Both the position numbers and the translations under genes were made by a program. Source: Bolinopsis microptera (lineage: Eukaryota; Ctenophora; Tentaculata; Lobata; Bolinopsidae). Taken from it: a DNA stretch of 64,000 nt. The stretch covers positions 5,394,001 through 5,458,000 of the forward strand of contig NC_087074.1 in NCBI RefSeq assembly GCF_026151205.1, in the 5' to 3' direction. Shown one piece after another: positions 22,671-34,600 of this stretch (the first letter of the stretch is position 1; each line of letters begins with the position of its first letter). The notes under the pieces were generated by a model. It did not search any database. It was given only the letters and a program-made list of their open reading frames with translations, and was not told where the DNA came from.

Positions 22671-25600
22671 CTAATTAGCTCTGAGACTGCCATCAAGTAG
22701 AGGTTGTGATCCCTCGAAATCAGCTGATATCTCAGCAAACCCAGTTGTGCGAGGGGAGGCGATGCACTTGATGTAGATAATCTCGTTGTAGAGCAGGGTT
22801 CCTAACATGAGCAGAGCAAACCCGCCAATCTGTACAAACCCGTACCTGAAATAATAGAGATTAGAGCAAACCTACCGATCTGTACAAACCCGTACCTGAA
22901 ATAATAGAGATTAGAGCAAACCTGCCGATCTGTACAAACCCGTACCTGAAATAATAGAGATTAGAGCAAACCTGCCGATCTGTACAAACCCGTACCTGAA
23001 ATAATAGAGATTAGAGCAAACCTGCCGATCTGTACAAACCCGTACCTGAAATAATAGAGATTAGACGCAATACTTATCTCAATACAATTGCTATGTACGT
23101 TCTTTCTACCAACTGATAAAGTCCTAAGACTTAACCCATTAGGGACGATAGGGTCGTTTACGACCCACCTTTTCTAGAGGCTATAGAGGACAAACCAAAA
23201 TACCAAACGCCACGAATCTTTCGCACATATGCTCAAAATTTATTGGGCTACATTATTGACTTTCCAGTCGAGACCCAATTAATCACAAACAATTAAATAA
23301 TTAGACTAATTAGTCGTCATAATTGGAAAATATTTCACTTTACTTCTTGCCTTGATTGGGACATAAAAACTTTATGTAGGCTTATTTTTTTGAGAACAAA
23401 ATAGTTGCGGGCAACGATTTTCTTTAGACAAATGAAAAGCTCGTGATAATCAAATGTTCACAAACAGAGCTAGACACTGTTTACTGACTGCGGTCGCATA
23501 CGACCCTCTCGTCCGGGTCGCAAACGACCCATCACAGTTTTTCGGCTTTAACTTCTGAAACAAAGACGTTAGGATAAAATAAAAACTGTAGCATAAGTTA
23601 AAAACATATGATCAATACTGTGTGACTCTAATTTTTTAGAAATAAAGAATTTGGGTCATTAACGACCCACTCGGCTCACTTGCTTATTACTACATATGTC
23701 CATGTAACTTCTTGAATTCAGCCTAAAACATGACATCATAAGTGCAAACTCGCCTCTCAGCAAGTTATTTTCATCATAAACTGCGAAAAATCGGTTAAAT
23801 GGGTCATTAGCGACCCACTAGGACCACAAAATTGATTAATTAAATACAATGTTGTCAAACTTTTACAAATATTAATATAAAAACATATTATCTCTTGGTC
23901 ATTACTCCTGTACGTTGATTTAACTTTTAAAATCGATCAACTGGGTCAATAACGACACACTCGGGAGTTGAACCACGTCATTAATTATCATGCTGTTCCA
24001 CCATCAAGAAATCTCATTAAACTATTATATATATATAAAAAATAAGTATAAAGAATAAGGAAAAGGAACGGGAATGAAGCCAATACCAGAAGTGAAACCC
24101 CACCAAAGAATAATTGATCCTTAGGTAGACCTGGTGAAATAAAGTAACTGAACTGTAAGTATAAGAAAAGACGGAGGAATAAAGGAGAGAGGAAATAATA
24201 TTATGTGAACATCATCAGCAGATGACTTGGCACACCGGTTTCGGGGGTTTAACACCTGTTTAATGTGCCAAGACCCCCTAGCAATCACTCGTCAGTGATC
24301 ACCTGTCCACGTTAAATGTGATGTCAAGGATGTCGCTGACATCAAGTATACTGTATTTGTACAGAATACTAGGATACACTCGTAGGTCTTAATTCCACAC
24401 AAACCACATTGGCTGACAACTAGCCCTTCTGAGATCCAGGGCCAACTGAAGGGCAGTCATCACTCATCAAAGAACTGCGAGAATAATACGACTGCATATA
24501 CCTGGAGTTGCGTCCTGACTATGGTGCGTTGAAATCTGTACCGAAAGGACCGTGGCCGTGTCGCAAAAGAAAAGAAGATCGGCCCTCGTTCCTAACTTGC
24601 TAGGTAATAGCCATACTGTTGTTGTTGCTTATTAGATTCCGTTACCTTTTTCGTCAATTTCGAATCTTGGTAAACGACCTGCTACAACCCACCGCTTGAG
24701 ACCTAGGGTCCCAAGGTGATCAGATCATTTCACTCAAGAAAAATCCCCTGAACGAAGTATACGAGATATGCTGTAACCTCGGGTAAATACTGAAAGAAGA
24801 GCGGTCAAATTGCATATTCTAATCCAACATGCCAATCTAATCTGTTTGACATTCCTAGAAAGTACGAGAATAACTAAACAACTGCTGCATTTAGATGGCT
24901 ACATCTACAGCTCTGTGAGGAAAGACAAGGAAAAAGCCCCCCCGGCCCCCCTGGCGGTGCTGCAACCTGTAATCTCTCAGACAACTACTTCGTTGTGGGT
25001 AACAACCCCGTAACAACGAGGCAGCATTCAAAACGAAACCAAGTATTACGTAATCGGCCGAGAGGGATGGGGGTTTCCAAATGATTTTGATTACGCTAGT
25101 GTAATTTTGACATAATAGCTATGTGGTGGGGTGAGGGGGGGGGGGGCGGGGTAAAAATTGTCCAATAAGTGATTACGTAATATGTGAACGGCCCCTAAGA
25201 AGCAAAGAAAGGAAGCTGCGAAATGAGTAGATGCAGCCATCTGAAATCTGAATCCAGCAGTTGTATAATTCTTCTTAGACTTTCTATGAATCGGGAAAAG
25301 ATAGGCACGTTGTTTGTTGTCTCACGACATTACGGTTGTGTACTAACAGCTGATAAACTTACCTACTTATCAATCCAATTCTGCCCATTATTCGTCAGTG
25401 ATTGGGTGACGTGATCTGCAGAGTGCAGATCACCTTGAGACTCCAGATCTCAGGAGGGCTAGTGGTCATCCACCCGTGGTTTGTGTGGAATTAAGACCTA
25501 TGAGTGTCTTTCTTGATGTTGGAACAGCATGATACTGATAATTAATGACGTGGTTCAACTTCCGAGTGGGTCGTTATTGACCCAGTTGATCGATTTTAAA

Positions 25601-28600
25601 AGCTAAATCAACATGCAGGAGTAATGACCAAGATATAATATGTTTTTATACTAATATTTGCAAAAGTTTGACAACATTCTATTTAATTAATCAATTTTGT
25701 GGTCCTAGTGGGTCGCTTATGACCCATTTAACCGATTTTTCGCAGTTTATGATGATAATCACTTGCTAAGAGACGAGTTTGCACTTATGATGTCATGTTT
25801 TAAGCTGAATTCAAGAAGTTACATGGACAAATGTAGTAATAAGAAAGTGAGCCGAGTGGGTCGTTAATGACCCAAATTCTCTATTTTTAAAAAGTTAGAG
25901 TCACACAGTATCGACCATATGTTTTTAACTTATGCTACAGTTTTTATTTTATTCTAACGTCTTTGTTTCTGAAGTAATAACCGAAAAACCGTGATGGGTC
26001 GTTTGCGACCCGGACGAGTGGGTCGTATGCGACCATAGCTGTATCTTTTAAAGTAAACGAGATACAGATTAGCTTTTTTGGATATCTCATTTTTGCTGTA
26101 AAGTGACCTAGTGTGTTAAACGGCATCAAAATCGGCAAACTTTAAAACTCGTCGTCCCTAATGGGTTAATCTGTCGTATTCGAGATTTCCATTTAGAATT
26201 AAAACAAGTCCTTCGTATTGTGGAGCCAGAAATCTGATAATTTATATTACATATTCCGATATTACATGTCAGGATTCATCAGAAATTCAGGAACCTAGCG
26301 ATTATAAAATTCAGATAACATTGCTGGTTACTCTTCTATGCCGTGTTCAGTATTTTCAACTTTTCAATACCAGAATTTTTCAATGAACCAGAAATCTGTT
26401 AATTTATATTGCATATTCTGATATTAAACGGGTAGCTGATTTTGATAAAACAACATCGTGATCCGGCATGATCAATTATTTTAATTAAAGTACAACGGAT
26501 GCACCCCTGACTTTTTAACTTAATAAGAGACGTATATCTTAGGACATTTGTAATTTGATAAAATTTAAAGTTTTGGTGTGTGAATTAAAGGTCTTTAAAA
26601 CAAAACATATTACATGTCAGGATTCATCAGAAGTTCAGAAGCCTAGCGATTATAAAATTCAGATAACAATTACTGATTAATCTTTTATGCCCTGGAAGTA
26701 AATTAGCAGGACACAGTGGCCCTCGGGTCTTTAAAACAAAACATATTACATGTCAGGATTCATCAGAAGTTCAGAAGCCTAGCGATTATAAAATTCAGAT
26801 AACATTACTGATTACTCAAGTTTATGCCCTGGAAGTAAATTAGCAGGACAAAGTTTGCCCCTTGTAGTCCAAATTTACATTACCTCATTGCTAGAATTCA
26901 TTCCTAGAATCCATTCCTTAATTTAACAAATTTTCCAAGAATTCTTCCAGTTTCTCCCTCCTTGCATGTTGTACCCTCTTTGAGAGTGAGACCTATTACT
27001 GTTAGCATATTTTTCAAAATTTGCAGGACTTTTCCTTTGACCCTTAATTAAATTGGCACAACAAAATCTTTCTGGATTTATCATTTCACATTGTTAGATT
27101 TCAATTCTGGAAGCAAATTTCCTGTAATTTGTTTCGAGAGAATGCAATATGCATCCCTTTTTCGAACTACACTTATTTCGCAAGAGCTGCTTGCAGGCCC
27201 TAATATGCATTTAAGATCGTATTATTTTAATCGTTCTTGAAACTGTGATTGAAAATGATCTCTATTGCCAAATTGTTCAGCTAGGCCTATTACACGTTTT
27301 GCTGTTTTTGAAATTCAGGCTGTGGCCATAGCGCGTGCTAAATTTGAAAAACTCTAAGATTTTGGCACCCTCATGAAGAAAATCATTCCTACACCCCTGA
27401 TTCACACCGTGGTTTGGTGGACGACCTGCATCCGACCAAATCGGTCCCCACTGGTAAATTGGTAATCGAACCCCGGTCGTCTGCGTGGGAAGCAAATGTA
27501 TTAACCGCTAGTACTACACCACCCGGCCGACGTGACAGCACTTGCAATTTTCACTATTTTGATACCAACTGTCATAGTTTGTTTAGAGGTCGAGCCTAAA
27601 GTCATGACAAATGGCACAGTGTGTTTAGAGGTCGTGCCTGTACTCGCGACAACAGTCATAGTATGGTCGGGCCCTAAAACATGTTTTCCAAACAAATTTT
27701 CCAGGTTCTAATTCTCTCTCCAAAACCCCTAAGTTGGCACAACAAAATCTGGATTTATCATTTACTACAAATACAACGTGCATTCCTTCTCCCGTTCCTT
27801 TTTACGAACACCACTTATTTCGCAAGAACTGCTGGCAAGTCCTGATATTCATACACCCCTGCTACTATCCACTTATTTCGCAAGAACTGCTGGCAAGTCC
27901 TGATATTCATACACCCCTGCTACTATCCACTTATTTCGCAAGAACTGCTGGCAAGTCCTGATATTCATACACCCCTGCTACTATCCACTTATTTCGCAAG
28001 AACTGCTGGCAAGTCCTGATATTCATACACCCCTGCTACTATCCACTTATTTCGCAAGAACTTCTGGCAAGTCCTGATATTCATACACCCTTGCCACTAT
28101 CCACTTATTTCGCAAGAACTTCTGGCAAGTCCTGATATTCATACACCCCTGCCACTATCCACTTATTTCGCAAGAACTGCTGGCAAGTCCTGATATTCAT
28201 ACACCCCTGCTACTATCCACTTATTTCGCAAGAACTTCTGGCAAGTCCTTATATTCATACACCCCTGCTACTATCCACTTATTTCGCAAGAACTTCTGGC
28301 AAGTCCTGATATTCATACACCCCTGCTACTATCCACTTATTTCGCAAGAACTTCTGGCAAGTCCTGATATTCATACACCCCTGCCACTATCCACTTATTT
28401 CGCAAGAACTGCTGGCAAGTCCTGATATTCATACACCCCTGCTACTATCCACTTATTTCGCAAGAACTGCTGGCAAGTCCTGATATTCATACACCCCTGC
28501 TACTATCCACTTATTTCGCAAGAACTGCTGGCAAGTCCTGATATTCATACACCCCTGCTACTATCCACTTATTTCGCAAGAACTGTTGGCAAGTCCTGAT

Positions 28601-31600
28601 ATTCATACACCCCTGCTACTATCCACTTATTTCGCAAGAACTGCTGGCAAGTCCTAATATTCATACACCCCTGCTACTATCCAGTATCGGCAATTATTTC
28701 ACCTAGTTACACTTACACCACTACTTGCTCGTGAAGGTAATTGATTTAAATTAGTTTACGATACTCACTATCGTAATCCATCATATTGATATATTTTACG
28801 ATACTGCTCATCATGCGTTATTCGTCTTTGCTCCACAACGACTCTTGGCTGGCGACACTTTTTGTCGAGAGTCAATTTAATACATAGTATTTGATCGGTC
28901 GCTATACGGCTGGGTGAGTGTAGAGTGAGAACGTGCGAGTACTTGTGAGTAGGCACAGTTTACCACAGCCCCGTAAGACTAGTCTAGTTGAGCCTCTCTA
29001 TTTTACACCAATTGTTTGATCTTTTATCTATCTTGGCAGGTATAGATAGTATCTCTCCTCCTCAATAATTAACTATTTTAATACTTTGTCAAAATATTTA
29101 AGGAATAATAAGGCGGAAGGAATAAGGCGATGACAATGAATACAAGAGTGTTGCAGATTGTTGGTCTGAGCTTGCTCCTCCTGACACCCTCCACGGGGAA
29201 TGAGACGAAGATGATAAAAGATCACTACGGGAACACCCCTACCAACCCTCCACCATGTCTTCTCACCTGTGTAGGATCCACGGGACATGGTGCAACAACG
29301 TGGACTGGAATTCCAGGACGACTATCTACAACGGTTGATATCTCGGAATGCCAGTTCGTCAGTACACCTATCGTTACCACCTCTATGAATGGTGATATTG
29401 ATTCATCGCACTACTACATGGTTGGGATGACCTCGCCTCAGGGTATGACAAAGGACAAGTTTGATATTGTAGTGATGGGATATGTTAAGACTGCTTATAA
29501 TCCAGAGATTGGATATAAACCAACAACGAGTGATGCAAACTACCGGAATTGGAACATCAACTGGATAGCAGTGGGGTTCACATGTTAACGTGAGAGGAGG
29601 CATAATTTGGTGACGGTGATCAAGGAATCGAAACGTTTGCCGTATATCTCCCGCACTTAACTTGGCTGGTGGCATTTTGTTGTTGTATTTATAAACCGAT
29701 TTCATTTCTTGAAATAATACGTCAGAAAAATAACAATTAAAATAATATTGTGTTTCATCTCAACTCTCAAGACAAAACTAAAAATCTTAGGTTAGAGAAA
29801 CGTAGTGCCGATTAAACGAGACAAAGTAAACTTACAGAGGTCTCTAAAAATGAGGTTTAAAATTAAATCGTGCATGTTCATATTTTTACTTTCCCCTCAA
29901 CATTTCTTTAGATTTTATCATAAAACTACCATTCTCTTGGGAATTGTGTCAGTCAATTGTGACTATTTTTACAACAGAATACCATATGTATTTTACAATG
30001 CATGCAATTTTAGAATGTAACGTTATATTTTTGCTAAATACTTTCCGAGGAATGAACAAAACAATTGTTTGAGTACGCTTTCGATCTGAGGCCTACTCTA
30101 AATTTTATGGATAGGAACCTTGGAGTAGTATAAACTAAGGGTTTGCAAATTAATGAATTGTGAAAAAATCATAGGGGGCATCCTATTATATTACATAATA
30201 CTCAAATTATTTGTTACAAATATATTACATTATAGCTATAACAATAGTTGTAAATAATTTTATATTCCCTTTACCTAATACAGAATTCGGTTATCACAGC
30301 ACAGTTCCATACAACACGTGACACTATTAACTATATACGACTGTTTGAGGTGCTGTATGTTGGAACACAGTACATGTTGCACTGGTTTATACTAAATTAT
30401 ACATGTGCGATTGTACAAGTAATCTAGTCGTCAGCACAATCCGGTCCCAGAAAAGTTGAGAACCTTGTTATATATATATATTATGTCGTTCATAAAAGCC
30501 TGGTTAACCACTCTCTTTACTTCGCCATAAAACAATTATTTCACCAGGTGTTTTAGCGAATCCTTCGAACGCGCTGATCTGATTTTATAATTAATTTATG
30601 TAAGTTCTTATGGCTGCCGTCATGTATTTGATTGTACCTCATTGCGCGATTCTAGTTTCAAAACAGTTTGAAATTTCCATATTTATCCGTTCAGGAGTTT
30701 ATAATATATAATGTACAATTTACCGTGAATTGAATTTAATGGTAAAATTCCTTCTGTCAAGCCAGGAGGGTACTTACCACAATCAACGCGATAACCTAAC
30801 TAAAGCTTTACTGCCCGGAGAGACCTACTATAGTTGTAGGCCGTTACACATCAGGTCATGTTATCCAGATCCAAGGGATCTGTTGATAATGATAGATGGG
30901 TCCTGGTGTGCCCAATAATATGGTACTAGTAATTGGTGTGCACCGGACTTGTATTTGGTACTCTTGAATACTTTGTTCTGATCCTTAATTGTTTTTACTG
31001 TATTTATTTTTCAGTCTTGGTGCTTGGCCGCTTGAAATTTTGTAAATACCAGGTTGTATACTACATGGCATAGTGTAGTAGTTTTGTTTGTGAGCACTGA
31101 CTGACCTTTGGTATTTCGGAGGTCATGGTTCGTTTGTCAGGCTGTTTATTATGTCTTGTACAGGTATTGACATAATGAACGTGTGGATGACTTTGTGTGG
31201 GGGTTAGGGAACACCTGCCCTCCTCACGGCAGATGTTCAGGTTCCCCCCTCAAACTTCTCCTGTAACTTGGGCTGATAAGTTCTTCTTACCCTGTGTATG
31301 TTTTGTAGTACAAACACTATGGCTGTCTTCAAGAGACAGACCTGTCTGGCAAGGAAACAGGGAATCTCACCTTTCACAGAGTCTCTGAGAAGGGACACCT
31401 GTGAAACCCTACGATAATGCGACTGTGCTTGTTATTTACTGCTTATATTTACTGTGTAAGATAGATATAGATAATTGAATCCTCTTTTAGCCTACCTTAC
31501 TCGGGAATATTATAGCGGGTTAATTTATGACTGGGAAAATTAATAACCGGGAAAAATATAGCGGACTTTCCCAAAACCCGCCAAATTATCCCGGTCATGT

Positions 31601-34600
31601 ATTTACCGGTGGCCGACCTTTCAAGTTTTTTTTTCAGAGGTCAACAAATTTTCAACCGAAATTTCTGTTTTTGTTACTTGTTAAATAAAAGAAGTTATTT
31701 CAATTTACAGTAATTACTGATATTACTCATAAATAGAAAAAAAAAGACACGTCTAGTATTTAAAGGAAAATAAATCTATAGCAATAATAAGTCAAATCTT
31801 CATTAAAGCGTATTCTCATTCTCATTCTCATTATCGCTAATGTCCCCTCCATTATCATTATTGATATCCCCCTGCTGCTGACCGTCAAATTCGAAGTTGT
31901 ATTGTTGTCTTAACAAGACTTTCATTTTGTCCGCTAATGGGGCTACTGCTCTGAAGGTCAGCCGGAGCTTAATTTCCTGCCCACCGCTTGGTATTGGGGA
32001 AAGTCTTGGCTTTGCATATTCAACTGCTCCAGTAATCAATCCACCGTGGACCATGAAATAGTGGCACAGTTTACTCACTTCATGGGCAAGAAAAGTGAGA
32101 ATCACGGTCCACCCTGAAATCTGATTTCTATAACCAAATTGTGATTTTTATAACGAAATTATGGTAGCAACCGCCAATAAAGTTACAGCCCTCCATCCAC
32201 TGCTTCAAAAGTCTTCTCTAGCACATATGAGACTTCAGGTAAAATATGATGATCACCACCCCCTTGGAACCCCATAATCTGAGTCGGCGGGTTTTTTATG
32301 ACTGGTAAAATTGTTGACCGGGAAAAATATGGCGGAATCTTCCAAAACCCACCACTTTATCCCGGTTATAATAATCCCGAGTAAGGTAATCAATTATTTC
32401 GTACTGTTAACTGTTTTACTCTAGCAAGTTGTTTTATATATTTCTAACTGTTATTTTATGTCGAACTGATGCCCTGTTCGGTGTCTTACAGGCAGAGAAT
32501 AACTAACAAGTAACTTTTTTCTTTTTTTAACTTTAACATAACGTTTTAAATAAATACAGGATTACAACATGGACATGACAACTCGCATTACTGTTACAAA
32601 CTCCCTGAAACTGGATGCGAAAGAGCACTTTAACCAGACAGCAGATGTTATCTACGGCTCTATATGCTGTCTGTGTTTCCTTATTGGAACAACAGGAAAC
32701 ATCGTGAGCTTCCTCTACTTCAACTCAAAGAAAAGGGACATGTCCAGTGTTATCTACATGCAGATAACAGCTAACGATGTGCTGGTCAGCCTAACCGTGT
32801 TTCCTGTTGGGTTTGTGTTCCTGTCTGAAAGAAGTGCTGGTATCGTATTCAGTACGAGTGTAGGCTGCGAAACTTGGTCTTACCTATGGGAAACAGTAGT
32901 TGCTCAGAGCAACTTCCTGGTCACGTGTCTGTCTATAACAAGAACAGTTTCACTGCTCCGACCATTCACACAACAGAAACTGAGTCACGTGATAATAGCT
33001 CCAGTAATATTCCTCGTGCTAAGACTAGCTACTATAGTAGCAGTACACTTCATAGACCAGGGTATGGAGGCCCGGTTCTACCCTCGCTTTGCACGCTGTG
33101 ACTTTTATCTTAACGAGACCCTAATTAACGAAGCTATACATCACAGCTTGCTAGTCAGCACTAACTTAGTCTACACTGCTCCCGCTTTTGTTGTGGGTAT
33201 AAGTTGTGTTATATCTGCTGTGTTGCTCACCAGAACAAGTGAACATGTCCAACAAAGACAGCTGCAAAAGACCAGGAACAGAGCCACAGTGACTATTCTA
33301 CTGTTCGCTCTACTGTACGTGGTCTGTAACGTTCCCTTGGTTGTTAACTACATCTTGCAGACGTACGCGGTGTACAGTGACAACAAACACTGGTACTTTA
33401 CGTTGTACCAGTTTGATACCCACATGTACTTCAACAATGCTATGAGGACTCTACTTCTGGCTGCTAACTCTGCTGCTAACCCGTTACTCTACTGGTGGAG
33501 GATGCCTCCTTTGAGGGGGTATATTAGGAGGATATTGGAACTGCAGAGAGAGAGGAGGAGAGGATGCCTCCTTTGAGGGGGTATATTAGGAGGATATTGG
33601 AACTGCAGAGAGAGAGGAGCAGAGGATGCCTCCTTTGAGGAGGTATATTAGGAGGATATTGGAACTGCAGAGAGAGGAGGAGAGGATGCCTCCTTTGAGG
33701 GGGTATATTAGGAGGATATTGGAACTGCACAGAGAGAGAGAGGAGGAGAGGATGCCTCCTTTGAGGGGGTATATTAGGAGGATATTGGAACTGCAGAGAG
33801 AGAGGAGGAGAGGATGCATCCTTTGAGGGGGTATATTAGGAGGATATTGCACACAGAGAGGAGGAGAGGTCCAAACTATGTCCTAGAAGGACGATCTAAT
33901 TGTAATGTTGTTCATAACAACAATGTTGAATCCACGTTTTAAGCTTGAATAATTAACTAATGACTAACCGGGTTTATAATTATATATATTTTAATTATAC
34001 GCGCTAATGCAGCAATGCTTCAAAGCAAACTTTTCATCATAATTTATGTCAAAATATTGCTTGAATCGTTCTATAAATTGTCGCATTGAGGCTTGAAAAG
34101 AATGGTTTGAATATTTCATTATTATTGCCCCATTATTTTTAAGTCCAGACACACATCTGCAGAAGCAGTGCGGTATTATAAAAAGGAATATATCCATAGT
34201 ACTAGCTACCTGGTCAAATGATTCAACATCTAGTTCACCAGGTGCCTTGACCCCGGTAATCACATATAATTAAAAATGCGTTTTTATCTTAAATAATTTA
34301 TATAATGTCTGTTTTTTTATGGCTGGCTTCATGTCTTTGCTTCTTGAGAATTGCAATAGCGCAATTTTAAATGCTAAAAGCTTGAAACCTTCGAACTTTA
34401 GTTCTGGCTGACTGATTTGAGGAACTCTAATCGGTTAATGAAAAATGAAACGTCCAAATAATTTACAAACCAAGTGACAAATGTCCGGTTATTAGAAACT
34501 CACGTCATATCAAAAGCTTCCCCGTAGGAGCTGAGAATGCAGTAATGAATGATGAGGTCTATAACCCAGACTAGCATAGTCCTGCAGGCGTCTATTAGAG

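Noticed and set aside
27454-27530. Functional tRNA-Gly gene
   Set aside because: The acceptor stem does not pair and sequence continues as a SINE-like body.
27811-28683. CRISPR-like regular array (also 50417-51646)
   Set aside because: Units are contiguous without unique spacers, and the genome is eukaryotic: plain minisatellites.
33524-33852. Minus-strand repeat frames
   Set aside because: Shadow of the 62-bp minisatellite over the GPCR 3 tail.
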